Of a stretch of 64,000 nt of DNA, positions 9,398 to 18,079 are shown piece after piece. The stretch comes from Rhodocyclaceae bacterium (GTDB taxonomy: Bacteria; Pseudomonadota; Gammaproteobacteria; Burkholderiales; Rhodocyclaceae). A program made the position numbers and the translations under genes. The stretch covers positions 321,247 to 385,246 of the forward strand of contig JACFMQ010000004.1 of NCBI GenBank assembly GCA_019455325.1, read 5' to 3'. The number at the start of each line of letters is the position of its first letter. The first letter of the stretch is position 1. The notes beneath the pieces were generated by a model. It was not told where the DNA came from. It saw nothing but the letters and a program-made list of their open reading frames with translations, and made no database searches.

Positions 9398-10259
9398 GGC
9401 GCCCGCCCTTGATCTGGTACCACGGCGTCAAGAGCGCGCCGAAGCGGCGCACGGCGACGCTGCTGCCCATGCCGAGGACGCCGATCAGCAGCATGCCGAC
9501 GACGATGTTCGGATACGCCTGCACGGTGTAGGACTCCCAGGTGTAGTAGCCGATGCCGTACTGGCCGGCGATCATCTCGGCGGTGACCAGGCAGAACCAG
9601 CAGGTACCCATGCCGATCGACAGGCCGGTGACGATGCTCGGCGCGGCGCCCGGCGCGATCACCTCGGAGAACAGGCGCAGGCCGCGCGTGCCCAGGCTGC
9701 GGGCGGCGGCGACGAGGCGCGCGTCCACCGCCTCGGCGCCGTGGATGGTGTTGAGCAGGATCGGGAACAGCGCGCCGACGAAGGTGATGAACACCATGCT
9801 GCCCTCGGACGACGGAAACATCAGGATGGCGAGCGGAATCCAGGCCACCGCCGGAATCGGCCGCAGCACCTCCAGCGGCGGCAGCAGCGTCAGCCGCGCC
9901 CAGGTCGAGCGCCCGATGGCCAGCCCGAGCGCGACGCCGAGCACGGCCGCCGCGCCGAAGCCGAAGCCGACGCGCGCCAGGCTGCTGGAGAGATGCGGCC
10001 ACAGCTTCGGCGAATCCAGCAGCGCCCGCGCCGCGTCGAGCACCTCGGCCGGCGGCGGCACGTTGGCGAAGGTGACGAAGCCGAGATGCAGCTGGCGGCT
10101 CGACGCCCACTGCCACAGCAGCAGGCAGATTGCCAGCGACAGCAGTTGCAGCGGCAGCCGGGCGACGGCGCGCGCCCGGCGCCGCGCCCCGCCGGCGGTG
10201 GCGGCGGCGGACGGCGCGGAATCGGAACGATCAGAACGATCGGAACGGACGGCGCTCAC
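9390..10259 (-). CDS. ABC transporter permease, SsuC/TauC type
   Basis: This 289-residue inner-membrane permease of the BPD-transporter type has about six helices. The coupling motif region [20 protein letters not shown] fits the EAA loop of SsuC/TauC permeases. I chose the GTG at 10259, which has GGAGAG upstream and follows the binding-protein stop by 20 bases. Reading further upstream would run into the binding-protein gene in another frame. The N-terminal stretch before the first helix is Ser/Arg/Asp-rich and low complexity. Confidence 0.88.
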   Translation of the reverse strand: MSAVRSDRSDRSDSAPSAAATAGGARRRARAVARLPLQLLSLAICLLLWQWASSRQLHLGFVTFANVPPPAEVLDAARALLDSPKLWPHLSSSLARVGFGFGAAAVLGVALGLAIGRSTWARLTLLPPLEVLRPIPAVAWIPLAILMFPSSEGSMVFITFVGALFPILLNTIHGAEAVDARLVAAARSLGTRGLRLFSEVIAPGAAPSIVTGLSIGMGTCWFCLVTAEMIAGQYGIGYYTWESYTVQAYPNIVVGMLLIGVLGMGSSVAVRRFGALLTPWYQIKGGRHD

Positions 10260-10279
10260 GAAAGCCTCTCCGCGCGCCT

Positions 10280-11683
10280 TCAGCGCCCGGCCCTGGCGAC
10301 GGCCTGCGCGCCGGCGAAGTCGAGCACGCGCCCCTTGTTCGCCGCCGCGTGGGCGGTGGCCGCGTCCTTCTGCAGGAAGGCGCTGAGCCGGCCCTGGGCG
10401 TCCGCCGCGTACCAGCTCGTCGGCGCCAGCAGCTTGATGCCGTGCGCCAGGTCGTGCACGTACACCGCCCGCGCCTTGCCGCCGCCCTCCTCGATCCGGC
10501 GCAGGTCGGCGAGCGCGCCCTCGATGCTCGCGTAGTGGCGCACCCTGGCCTCGCCCTGCACCCAGACGCTGGCCGCGCGCCGGAGGTCGGCGATCGGCTT
10601 GCCGGTGAGCGCGTCGTCGGCCTTCAGCGGCAGCCTGTCGTAGCTGGCCAGCCGCGCCTCGTAGTCGAGGCCGGCCTGCCTGAAGGCGGCGCGCAGGTAG
10701 CTGTCGTCGATGAAGGTCTCGGCGTTCAGCGGCGACGGCCGGCCGAGCAGTTCGAGCGTCTCGATCGAGGTCTTCAGCGCCCGGCGGTACTCCGGCTTCC
10801 ACGTGAAGTCGCGCGTCTGCAGGCCGAGCGGGCCGTGGTACAGATAGTTCACCGCCGCCTCGATGCCGGTCACCTTCTCGATCAGCTCGCTGTACTTCTC
10901 CGGCTCCTCGGCGATCAGCCGGTCGGCCTCGATGGCGGCGCGCAGGAAGGCGACGACGATCTCCGGATACTTCTTCGCGTACTCGCCGCTGACCAGCGAG
11001 CCGTGGTAGGTGGGCGCGCCGGCCTGGGCGCCGTCGAAGATCTTGCGCGCGATGCCGCGGTGCTCGAACAGCTCGGCGAAGGGCACGAAGTCGGCGTGCG
11101 CCTCGATCTTGTTGGCCTGCAGCGCCGGGCCGGCGACCTCGGGCGCCTGCGTGATGATGTTCACGTCCTTCTGCGGGTCCCAGCCCTGCGCGGCGACGGC
11201 GCGCAGCAGCATGCCGTGGGCGGTCGAGGCGAACGGCACCGAGATGGTCCGGCCCTTCAGCTCGGCCAGCGAGGCGACGTTCGACTGCCGCGGCACGACG
11301 ACGCCGTTGCCGCTGCCCAGCGTGCTGCCCGAGAGGACGGTGATGAAGAAACTCTGCTTGCCCGCCTTCAGAAAGGCGGCGCCGTTGTTCGAGCCGGGGA
11401 AGTCGGCCATCGAGCCGATGTCGAGCTTGCCGGCGACCATCTCGTTGGTGAGCGGCGCGCCGGACGTGAAGTTCTTCCACTGGATGTCGTAGGTGACGTC
11501 CTTGTAGCGGCCGTCCTTCGGCAGGTACTTCTCCAGCAGCTTCAGCTCGCGGATGAGCAGGCCGCCGGTGGCGCAGTTGATGGTCGTGTCCTGCGTGCCG
11601 ATGGCGACGCGGATGGTTTCGGCCGAGGCCGTGCCGACGGCCAGCGCCAGCGCCAGCCCGATCAGTTTGCGGTAGGGGTGCAT
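10280..11683 (-). CDS. ABC substrate-binding protein with NosL-like C-terminal domain
   Basis: This 467-residue exported protein has a signal peptide cleaved after ALAVGTASA (residue about 21). Residues about 22-340 form an SsuA/TauA/NMT1-like binding domain ([31 protein letters not shown]). That is about 120 residues shorter than the whole protein. The extra C-terminal part carries [11 protein letters not shown], then a WYAADA turn, [17 protein letters not shown] and RVLDF, which follows the order seen in NosL copper-binding lipoproteins. The fusion is my reading and needs a profile search. GAGAGGAACG precedes the ATG. It is first in the importer operon and is predicted to bind a sulfonate-like or other organic anion. 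Confidence 0.85.
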   Translation of the reverse strand: MHPYRKLIGLALALAVGTASAETIRVAIGTQDTTINCATGGLLIRELKLLEKYLPKDGRYKDVTYDIQWKNFTSGAPLTNEMVAGKLDIGSMADFPGSNNGAAFLKAGKQSFFITVLSGSTLGSGNGVVVPRQSNVASLAELKGRTISVPFASTAHGMLLRAVAAQGWDPQKDVNIITQAPEVAGPALQANKIEAHADFVPFAELFEHRGIARKIFDGAQAGAPTYHGSLVSGEYAKKYPEIVVAFLRAAIEADRLIAEEPEKYSELIEKVTGIEAAVNYLYHGPLGLQTRDFTWKPEYRRALKTSIETLELLGRPSPLNAETFIDDSYLRAAFRQAGLDYEARLASYDRLPLKADDALTGKPIADLRRAASVWVQGEARVRHYASIEGALADLRRIEEGGGKARAVYVHDLAHGIKLLAPTSWYAADAQGRLSAFLQKDAATAHAAANKGRVLDFAGAQAVARAGR

Positions 11684-11759
11684 CGTTCCTCTCCACGTTG
11701 GGGATTTCGTGGAGGGGAGATTAGTCAGCGCCCGGCGGCGCCAGAACGATTAATTGCCG

Positions 11760-11769
11760 ATATCGATAT
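11760..11769. promoter_or_regulatory. AT-rich palindrome upstream of binding-protein gene
   Basis: ATATCGATAT is a perfect 10-bp palindrome about 77 bases before the binding-protein start. The metY upstream region (about 1690-1705) carries the same core ATCGATAT. It may be an operator, but a clear promoter could not be placed beside it. Confidence 0.25.
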
Positions 11770-11810
11770 GGCCTGTCATGTCAGCCGGACGCGGCCGCGC
11801 AGGCCCGGAA

Positions 11811-11843
11811 AAGAAAAACCCCGCTCCTGCCGGAAACGGGGTT
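11811..11843 (-). terminator. Intrinsic terminator of ssb
   Basis: A 7-bp stem (AACCCCG 11817-11823, CGGGGTT 11837-11843) is followed on the minus strand by a T-rich tract at 11818-11811. It lies 20 bases after the ssb stop codon. Confidence 0.8.
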
Positions 11844-11863
11844 CGTCCGAGGGCGGGCGGGGA

Positions 11864-12325
11864 TCAGAACGGGATGTCGTCGTCCATGTCGTCGAAGCTC
11901 GGTTTCTTCGCCGCGCTCGGCTTGGCGCCGCCGTAGGACGGCGCCGGCGCGTCGCCGCCACCTCCGCCGTAGGACGGTTCGCCCTGGCCCTGGCGGCTGC
12001 CGAGCATCTTCATCTCTTCCGCCTCGATCTCGGTCGTGTAGCGCTCCTGGCCGTCCTTGTCCTGCCACTTGCGCGTGCGGATGCGGCCCTCGATGTAGAC
12101 CTGCGAGCCCTTCTTCAGATACTGGCCGGCGATCTCGGCCAGCCGCCGGAAGAAGACCACGCGGTGCCACTCGGTGGCCTCCTTGCGCTCGCCGCTCGCC
12201 TTGTCCTTCCAGGTCTCGGTCGTCGCCAGGCGGACGTTGGTCACCGGGTCGCCGGAGGGCAGGTAGCGCGTTTCGGGGTCGGCGCCGAGGTTGCCGACGA
12301 GGATCACTTTGTTGACCGAAGCCAT
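11864..12325 (-). CDS. ssb: Single-stranded DNA-binding protein
   Basis: This 153-residue SSB starts [18 protein letters not shown], has the OB-fold segments [19 protein letters not shown] and [16 protein letters not shown], a Gly/Pro/Ser-rich linker and the acidic tip DDMDDDIPF that recruits partner proteins. The length is normal for proteobacterial SSB. The ATG at 12325 has GGGAG upstream, and the frame further upstream lacks SSB similarity. ssb often lies near uvrA and an MFS gene in betaproteobacteria. Here those are 7-9 kb away, with the iron locus in between. Confidence 0.97.
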   Translation of the reverse strand: MASVNKVILVGNLGADPETRYLPSGDPVTNVRLATTETWKDKASGERKEATEWHRVVFFRRLAEIAGQYLKKGSQVYIEGRIRTRKWQDKDGQERYTTEIEAEEMKMLGSRQGQGEPSYGGGGGDAPAPSYGGAKPSAAKKPSFDDMDDDIPF

Positions 12326-12394
12326 CGTTTGTCTCCCTTCCTGGCGCGCGGACAGCGACTTCCGTCGCCGCGCGCCGCAAAAATCGATGAAATG

Positions 12395-12420
12395 AACTGG
12401 GGAAGTATACATTGATACAT
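12395..12420 (-). promoter_or_regulatory. Candidate ssb promoter region
   Basis: On the minus strand a TATACT -10-like hexamer lies within the imperfect palindrome GTATCAATGTATAC, about 75 bases before ssb. No good -35 was found, and no CTGT-N8-ACAG SOS box is present here. Confidence 0.3.
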
Positions 12421-12478
12421 CGTGTCGAGAGGCGCGTCGGCACGGCTTTTCCTTTCCGCAGGCCCCTCCCCGAAGTGG

Positions 12479-12523
12479 TTGCCTGCCGGCCGCCGCCCAT
12501 GGATAATCGAGAGTGATTCCCAT
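12479..12523 (+). promoter_or_regulatory. Fur-box promoter of the fecI-type gene
   Basis: TTGCCT (12479-12484) and GATAAT (12502-12507) are 17 bases apart. The next bases, ATCGAGAGTGATTCCCAT (12506-12523), match the reverse of the Fur consensus ATGAGAATCATTCTCAT at 15 of 18 positions. The box overlaps the -10 and start point, as expected for iron repression by Fur. The sigma factor gene begins 33 bases downstream. Confidence 0.65.
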
Positions 12524-12555
12524 TTTGACAAGACCGCCCTACGGCCAGGGCTCGC

Positions 12556-13080
12556 TTGCGCACTCGCCCCGTGAAATCTTCGGACTGCGCCAACTCCTCC
12601 GTCGAAGCCCTCTACCGCGACCACTCGACCTGGCTGCGCGGATGGCTGCGCCGCAAGCTGGGCAACGCCTTCGACGCGGCGGACATCGCCCAGGACGTGT
12701 TCATCCGCATCCTCGGCCGGCAACAGCCGCCGCAGCCGGCCGAGCCGCGCGCCTACCTGTCGTCGATCGCGCGCGGCCTGGTCATCGACCACTGGCGGCG
12801 GCGGGAGCTGGAAAAGGCCTGGCTGGAAACGCTGGCCGCCCTGCCGGAGGCGCAGGCGCCTTCGCCGGAGAATCGCCTGCTCCTCCTGGAGGCGCTGGTG
12901 GCCATCGACCGCATGCTCGACGCGCTCAGGCCGCCGGTCCGGCAGGCCTTCCTGCTGGCCCAACTGGAGGGGCTCACCTGCCCGCAGATCGCGGAGAGGC
13001 TGGGCGTTTCGCTGTCCACCGTCGAGCGCCACATCGCCAAGGCGCTGCGGCACTGCTACGAAGTGCAGTTCGCGGCATGA
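12556..13080 (+). CDS. fecI: FecI-type ECF sigma factor
   Basis: This 174-residue ECF sigma factor has region 2 (ADIAQDVFIRIL) and region 4 (CPQIAERLGVSLSTVERHIAKALRH) and belongs to the FecI group that is held by FecR and released by a TonB receptor signal. Its stop overlaps the FecR start by ATGA. The Fur-type promoter upstream fits iron-starvation control. The ATG at 12556 is used, and a GTG six codons later is possible. The likely target promoter is that of the TonB receptor gene at 15035, but I could not identify the FecI-type promoter sequence. Confidence 0.93.
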   Translation: MRTRPVKSSDCANSSVEALYRDHSTWLRGWLRRKLGNAFDAADIAQDVFIRILGRQQPPQPAEPRAYLSSIARGLVIDHWRRRELEKAWLETLAALPEAQAPSPENRLLLLEALVAIDRMLDALRPPVRQAFLLAQLEGLTCPQIAERLGVSLSTVERHIAKALRHCYEVQFAA

Positions 13081-14078
13081 GCGCACCGGCAACGGCCGGC
13101 GCCAGCCTGCCTGACGGCGTCGTCGACGCCGCGATCCGCTGGTCGGTGAAGATCGACTTCAACCGCGCCGCCCCCGAAACCCTGGCCGCCTTTCAGCAGT
13201 GGCTGGCCGCCGATCCGCTGCACCGGCAGGCCTGGGAGCGCGTCGGTTCGCTGCGCGGCGATTTCGCCAAATTGCCTTCCCGGTTGGCGATGAGCACCCT
13301 ACAGGCCGTCGACTCCCGTCGGCGTACCGACGGCGCCGGCCGGCGCCAGGCCATGAAGCTGCTGTCGCTGGCGGGGATCGCGCTGTTTGCCGGGTGGACG
13401 GCGCGCGACCATGCCCCATGGCAGCGCCTGGTCGCCGACGCCAGCACGGCCACCGGCGAGCAGAAGACGCTCCGCCTCGCCGACGGCACGGTCGTCGTGC
13501 TCAACACCGACAGCGCCGTCAGCGCCGATCTCGCCGGCGAGCGCCGGCTGATCACGCTGCACCGCGGCGAGATCATGATCGCCACCGGCCCGGACGACGA
13601 AGCCGCCGCCAGGCGCCCGTTCTGGGTGCGGACGCCGTTCGGCGCCATGCAGGCGCTGGGCACCCGCTTCGTCGTCCGCCTCGACGACGGGCGTGCCCGC
13701 GTCAGCGTGCAGGAGGGGGCGGTCGAACTCCACCCCGCATCGGGGAACGGCGGGGCCATCGTCCGCGCGGGCGAAAGCCGCTGGCTCGCCGACAACGGCA
13801 GCGAAATCGCCGAAACACACGGCTTCGCGGAAGGCGCCTGGGTAGACGGCGTCATCTCCGCCCAGGACATGCGCCTCGGCGACCTGATCGCGGAGCTCGC
13901 CCGCTACCGCAGCGGCCGCCTCGGCTGCGACCCGCGCGTGGCCGACCTGCCGGTTTCCGGTACCTTCCACCTCAGGAATACCGAGCAGGCCCTCCACTTT
14001 CTCGCACAGACCCTGCCTATCCGCCTCACCTACCGGACCCGTTACTGGGTCAACGTCGGTCCGGCGGCCGACGGCTGA
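13077..14078 (+). CDS. fecR: FecR-type anti-sigma regulator
   Basis: This 333-residue transmembrane regulator has an N-terminal DUF4880 domain with the conserved W (QQWLAADPLHRQAWERV), one membrane helix at about residues 92-109 and a periplasmic FecR domain (TLRLADGTVVVLNTDSAV, VRTPFGAMQALGTRFVVR). It passes the signal from the STN domain of the receptor to the sigma factor. It overlaps the sigma gene by 4 bases. Its usual partner receptor lies about 950 bases downstream, beyond an antisense vapBC module. Confidence 0.93.
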   Translation: MSAPATAGASLPDGVVDAAIRWSVKIDFNRAAPETLAAFQQWLAADPLHRQAWERVGSLRGDFAKLPSRLAMSTLQAVDSRRRTDGAGRRQAMKLLSLAGIALFAGWTARDHAPWQRLVADASTATGEQKTLRLADGTVVVLNTDSAVSADLAGERRLITLHRGEIMIATGPDDEAAARRPFWVRTPFGAMQALGTRFVVRLDDGRARVSVQEGAVELHPASGNGGAIVRAGESRWLADNGSEIAETHGFAEGAWVDGVISAQDMRLGDLIAELARYRSGRLGCDPRVADLPVSGTFHLRNTEQALHFLAQTLPIRLTYRTRYWVNVGPAADG

Positions 14079-14144
14079 AGCCTCTTTCCGCTTCGGCGAT
14101 GGCTTCACGGGAAGCGCCAGGCATAGAAGGAAACGGCCCGGGCC

Positions 14145-14564
14145 TCAGGCTCCCCAGACGCCGACGCCGCACTCGTCGGCCGCCTGCCGCAGCGCGCGGT
14201 CGCGGGTCGCCAACGGCAAGCCCGTCGCCAACGCCGCTTCGAGATAGAGCACGTCATAGCTCGTCAGTCGATGCCGGGCAGCAAGCGCGTGCAGTTCGAA
14301 CAGCGAGGCAGCGGAATCGTGCACGCGGACCGGCAGGCGCTGCAGATGCCGCAGCAGGTCGACCGCCTGGCCGGCCGAGAGGCGTTTGCGCCGCTCCAGC
14401 GACAGCAGCACGTTGAGAATCTCCACGCCCAGCCAGCGCGGCGCCAGGCCATGACCGCCGGCCAGCGCGTCGAGCGACGCTTCCGTGTATTCGTCCGACT
14501 GCTCGTCGAACAGCCAGCCGATGGCGACCGAACTATCGACGACGAACAAGCCGGCGGCCGCCAT
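14145..14564 (-). CDS. vapC: VapC-type PIN-domain toxin
   Basis: This 139-residue PIN-domain ribonuclease has acidic residues in FVVDSSVAIGW (Asp10), LGVEILNVL, TSYDVLYLEAA and LATRDRALR, enough to complete the metal site. The start overlaps the antitoxin stop (TGATG). Such toxins cut tRNA or rRNA when the antitoxin is lost. The module sits on the minus strand between fecR and the TonB receptor, separating genes that usually adjoin, so it was probably inserted there. Confidence 0.9.
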   Translation of the reverse strand: MAAAGLFVVDSSVAIGWLFDEQSDEYTEASLDALAGGHGLAPRWLGVEILNVLLSLERRKRLSAGQAVDLLRHLQRLPVRVHDSAASLFELHALAARHRLTSYDVLYLEAALATGLPLATRDRALRQAADECGVGVWGA

Positions 14565-14806
14565 CAGCGCCGCCCTTCAGCGACCAGCTCGGCAACGTCG
14601 AACTCTCCGACGCGGTTGGCGCGACGGAGCTTGCGAAGCGCCGAAATCGTCTGCGCGACATCGGCCCCGGCGAACTCGCCTTCCGGCGCGCGGATCTCCG
14701 CCACCGGTTTGCCGCGACGAGTCAGCACCACCACTTCGCCTTCGGCGGCGCTCTGCGCCAACTGACCGAGGCTGGCCTTCGCCTCGAAAATACCGACAGT
14801 GATCAT
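14564..14806 (-). CDS. vapB: Phd/YefM-type antitoxin
   Basis: This 80-residue protein starts MITVGIFEAKASLGQLAQSA and has VVVLTRRGKPVAEI, the DNA-binding N-terminal fold of Phd/YefM antitoxins. The C-terminal part, which would neutralise the toxin, ends in LVAEGRR. The ATG at 14806 gives the usual family start. It directly precedes vapC on the minus strand and is likely autoregulated through the symmetric site upstream. Confidence 0.88.
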   Translation of the reverse strand: MITVGIFEAKASLGQLAQSAAEGEVVVLTRRGKPVAEIRAPEGEFAGADVAQTISALRKLRRANRVGEFDVAELVAEGRR

Positions 14807-14817
14807 CTCGAACAGAC

Positions 14818-14843
14818 CTGTTGAACAGTACAGATTGAATATA
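14818..14843 (-). promoter_or_regulatory. vapBC promoter with SOS-like box
   Basis: On the minus strand TATATT (14838-14843) is preceded by TG one base away, an extended -10. CTGTTGAACAGTACAG (14818-14833 on the plus strand) fits the LexA consensus CTGT-N8-ACAG exactly and would cover the transcription start. The inner CTGTTGAACAG is itself a perfect palindrome that could instead bind the antitoxin. Confidence 0.5.
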
Positions 14844-15034
14844 GCACACGCCCCAAACCCGGCAGCACCTCGATCGCCGCGGCGCGGCCGGACCATCGAT
14901 TCCGGGCCGGCCATCCGCACGCAGCCCGAGGCCGCCGAAAAATTTTCAAAAAATGAGGGGATTCCCGATCTCGTCCGGCCTCCTGGATGAAGCGCGCCTT
15001 GCAGCGCATTTGTTCAACCCGCCGAGAAATCGAC

Positions 15035-17512
15035 ATGACCCTGAAAACGACACCTTCGCAACAGACCGAACGACCCGACCGAGTCCTGCCAGGCTTCACT
15101 CCGAAACGAACTTTCCTGGCCGTCACGCTGCATATCGCGCTGACCAGTCTGGCAATTGGCGTCGCAGGCCTGCCGCAGCAGGCCGTGGCCCAGGAAAGCG
15201 CGGCGCAGGAAGCGCAAATCCTGCACTTCGACATCCCCGCCGGACCGCTGGATGGCACGCTCGACCGCTTCGCACGCACGGCCGGCGTCAATCTGAGCTA
15301 CGACCGGGCGCTGGTCGCCGGCCGGACAAGCCGGGGATTGGCCGGCCAGTACGGCGTGCGGGCCGGCCTGCAGGCGCTGCTGGCGGGGACCGACATCGAG
15401 GCGCACCCCCAGGTCGGCGGCGGCTTCGCGCTGAAGAAGGCGGTGACGCTCGAACCGCGTTCCGGCGAAACCACGCTGGCGCCGGTGCGGGTGACGGCCG
15501 GAAACATGCTTCCCGACCAGTTGCCCTCCTCCTATGCCGGCGGCCGGATCGCGCGCGGCGGCCGGGTCGGCATGCTCGGCAACAAGGACATGATGGATAC
15601 GCCGTTCAGCATCACCAGCTACACGGCGCAGGCCATCGAGGACCAGCAGGCGACGACGGTGATGGAGGTGCTGCGCAAGGAACCCTCGGTGCGCGCGGTC
15701 TTTCCGGAGGGCAGCCCGGCCGAGTATTTCCATGTGCGCGGCTTTTACATGAACAGTTACGAGTTCGCCTGGAACGGCCTGTTCGGCGTGGTGCCCCAGA
15801 ATCGCGCGCCGACCGAGTTTCTCGAACGGGTCGAAGTCCTCAAGGGGCCGGGCGCGCTGTTGTATGGCATGTCCCTGGGCGGCACGGTGGGCGGGGTGAT
15901 CAACCTGGTGCCCAAGCGCGCCGCCGATACGCCGCTGACGCGCCTGACGACCTCGTTCATGTCGGATTCCCGTCTGGGACTGCACGCCGACGTCGGGCGT
16001 CGTTTCGGAACGGACGGCCAATTGGGCGTCCGGGTCAATGCCGCCAAGATTCACGGGGACGCGGGAGTGGACGATCAGCGGCAGGATCGGGCGCTGGGTT
16101 CGGTGGCGCTCGACTTTCGCGGCGAGCGTCTGCGCGCCTCGCTCGACGTTTACAACATGAAGGAAAAACAGGACGGCGGCCTGCCGCTCCTGGTGACGTT
16201 TGCTTCCTCGCAGATACCGAAGGCGCCGGACCCTGAAACCAATACCATGCCGGGCGCCCATTCCCTTTCGCGCAGCAAGGGGCTGATCGGCCGGATCGAT
16301 GTCGACGTGAGCGAGAACTGGAGCGTTTTCGCCGGCTTCGGTGTAAAACGGCAAACCTCGGCAGGCTACCTCAACGATGCGATCGGGATGAATGCCCAGC
16401 CTTCCGGGAATTACCTGGGCATTGCCAAGCCCATTCGCAACTATTTCGACGCCGATTCCGCGGAAGCCGGCTTGCGCGGCCAGTTCGAGACCGGTGCGGT
16501 GCGGCATCAGCTCGTGCTGAGCGCCAATCGGGTCGGCCAGGAAACCGGCGCCGTGGCGACGCAGACCACCTGGGCGTCGAATCTCTATGCGCCGACGAAA
16601 CCGAATCTGGCGGCGACGCCGGGTTCGCCGCCGAAGCAGACGGAGACGGTTCTCACCGGTTTCGCCCTGGCCGACACGATGTCGTTCATGGACGACAGGT
16701 ATCTGCTCACGCTCGGCCTGCGCCGGCAGGCCGTCGAGTCGAAGAATTACGACGCCGCCGGCAAGGGGGCCGCCCGTTACGACGAGCATGCGCTGACGCC
16801 GGCGGTCGGCTTCGTCGCCAAGCCCTGGGACATGCCGGTTTCCCTTTATGCCAACTATATCGAGGGCCTGTCGCAGGGCGGCCGGGTCACCGATACGACG
16901 GCTGCCAACTACGGCGAGGTGTTCGCGCCGTACAAGAGCAAACAGCACGAACTGGGCGTCAAGTGGGATGCCGGGCGTTCCCTGAACACCCTGAGCCTGT
17001 TCCAGATCACCAGACCGAGCCTGATCAAGGACGTGGCGAGCAACCGTTACAGCGACGATGGCGAACAGCGCAACCGGGGCATCGAATGGACGACCGCCAG
17101 CGAGGTGAGCAAGGGGGTCCGCCTGCTCGGCGGCGCGGCCTACACACGCGCCGTCATGACCAGGAGCGCGGGCGGCGCGCTGGATGGCAAGGTGGCGTAT
17201 GGCGTACCGAAATGGCAAGCCAACCTCGGGGTCGAATGGGATCTCCCCGCGCTGCCGGGCCTGACCCTCGCGGCAGACGCCATCTACACCGGCAAACAGT
17301 ACGTCGACAGCGCCAATACCCAGCAACTGCCGAGCTGGACGCGCTTCGACCTCGGCGCCCGCTATGCGACCAAAGTGGCCGGACGCAAGGTCGTGCTTCG
17401 CGGCAGCGTGGTCAATGCCTTCGACAAGCACTACTGGGCGAGCATCTGGAATTCGTACGTCGCGGTCGGCACGCCGCGCACCGTGCAGGTTTCGGCGACG
17501 GTCGATTTTTGA
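15035..17512 (+). CDS. TonB-dependent siderophore receptor with STN signalling domain
   Basis: This 825-residue outer-membrane receptor has an N-terminal signal peptide ending near AVAQESA (about residue 54), an STN signalling domain (LHFDIPAGPLDGTLDRFA, LLAGTDIEA), a plug with MMDTPFSITSYTAQAIEDQQA and EVLKGPGALLYG, and a beta-barrel ending in aromatic VSATVDF. The plug resembles FhuE/FpvA-type ferric-siderophore receptors. The STN domain should contact FecR to switch on the FecI-type sigma factor. The ATG at 15035 is preferred, and one at 14987 would add 16 residues before the signal peptide. Small membrane genes and a PepSY protein follow in the same operon. The particular siderophore is not determined. 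Confidence 0.92.
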   Translation: MTLKTTPSQQTERPDRVLPGFTPKRTFLAVTLHIALTSLAIGVAGLPQQAVAQESAAQEAQILHFDIPAGPLDGTLDRFARTAGVNLSYDRALVAGRTSRGLAGQYGVRAGLQALLAGTDIEAHPQVGGGFALKKAVTLEPRSGETTLAPVRVTAGNMLPDQLPSSYAGGRIARGGRVGMLGNKDMMDTPFSITSYTAQAIEDQQATTVMEVLRKEPSVRAVFPEGSPAEYFHVRGFYMNSYEFAWNGLFGVVPQNRAPTEFLERVEVLKGPGALLYGMSLGGTVGGVINLVPKRAADTPLTRLTTSFMSDSRLGLHADVGRRFGTDGQLGVRVNAAKIHGDAGVDDQRQDRALGSVALDFRGERLRASLDVYNMKEKQDGGLPLLVTFASSQIPKAPDPETNTMPGAHSLSRSKGLIGRIDVDVSENWSVFAGFGVKRQTSAGYLNDAIGMNAQPSGNYLGIAKPIRNYFDADSAEAGLRGQFETGAVRHQLVLSANRVGQETGAVATQTTWASNLYAPTKPNLAATPGSPPKQTETVLTGFALADTMSFMDDRYLLTLGLRRQAVESKNYDAAGKGAARYDEHALTPAVGFVAKPWDMPVSLYANYIEGLSQGGRVTDTTAANYGEVFAPYKSKQHELGVKWDAGRSLNTLSLFQITRPSLIKDVASNRYSDDGEQRNRGIEWTTASEVSKGVRLLGGAAYTRAVMTRSAGGALDGKVAYGVPKWQANLGVEWDLPALPGLTLAADAIYTGKQYVDSANTQQLPSWTRFDLGARYATKVAGRKVVLRGSVVNAFDKHYWASIWNSYVAVGTPRTVQVSATVDF

Positions 17513-17513
17513 C

Positions 17514-17801
17514 ATGAGCGGCATCCTGAGCATCGGCGGCGGCATGGCCGCCGCCTTTCTCGCCGGCGCGCTGCTCTACCTCGCCGCGCCCCGGCAAAGG
17601 GCGCTGCCCAGGCCGTTGCCCGCGCTGCCCGCGGTCGCGGCCGCGGCGGTCCTGCTGGCGCTCGGGGCGTGGTGCGCGGCGGCGGCGCTCGGGCCGGCCC
17701 CCGCGTTCTTCGCCACCCTGGCCAACTGGATGCTGGCACTGGTCTGCGCGCCGTGGCTGGCGGCATGGCACGCGCGCGGGAGAAGACATCATGGCGCATG
17801 A
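17514..17801 (+). CDS. Small membrane protein of the iron-uptake operon
   Basis: This 95-residue hydrophobic protein has three likely membrane helices (about residues 5-26, 37-60 and 65-82) and a basic C-terminus RGRRHHG. It begins one base after the receptor stop codon and overlaps the next gene by 11 bases, so it is part of the operon. It resembles the small DUF3649-like proteins found beside siderophore receptors. No biochemical role is known to me. Confidence 0.75.
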   Translation: MSGILSIGGGMAAAFLAGALLYLAAPRQRALPRPLPALPAVAAAAVLLALGAWCAAAALGPAPAFFATLANWMLALVCAPWLAAWHARGRRHHGA

Positions 17802-18060
17802 CCTGGGCAGCAAGAGCGCGGCCGGCGTGCTGCTGGGCTGGCCGCTGGCCTTCGCCCTGGGCGGCCTGTATGGCTATCTCGGGCCGGGAAGCCTGAAGGA
17901 CAACTATCTGGTCGTGCTCTGGCTGCTGGTGCCGGCCTGGACGGCGCTGATCTCGCTCGCCTTCGCCAGCCGGAACGGCCGGCGCGCCTGGGGCTGGCTG
18001 GCGCTGGGCAACGGCGCGGCCTTCGGCCTGCTGTTCCTGGTGCGGCAGTTGCCGCACTGA
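17791..18060 (+). CDS. Small membrane protein, iron-uptake associated
   Basis: This 89-residue protein has about three hydrophobic segments (residues 12-31, 40-58 and 67-84) and the motif NYLVVLWLLVPAWTALISLAF. It resembles the DUF3325-like small proteins next to PepSY genes in siderophore operons. It overlaps the preceding gene by 11 bases and precedes the PepSY gene by 19. Its role is inferred only from context. Confidence 0.75.
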   Translation: MAHDLGSKSAAGVLLGWPLAFALGGLYGYLGPGSLKDNYLVVLWLLVPAWTALISLAFASRNGRRAWGWLALGNGAAFGLLFLVRQLPH

Positions 18061-18079
18061 CCGGTTCTGGAAGATAGCC

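Noticed and set aside
9390-11696. A 768-residue minus-strand frame spanning permease and binding-protein regions
   Set aside because: Only its last 289 residues are permease-like. The rest lies in the wrong frame over the binding-protein gene.
15014-17545. Long antisense frame over the TonB receptor gene
   Set aside because: No domain or ribosome site. The plus-strand receptor explains the region fully. The same holds for the antisense frame over uvrA (20834-23830).
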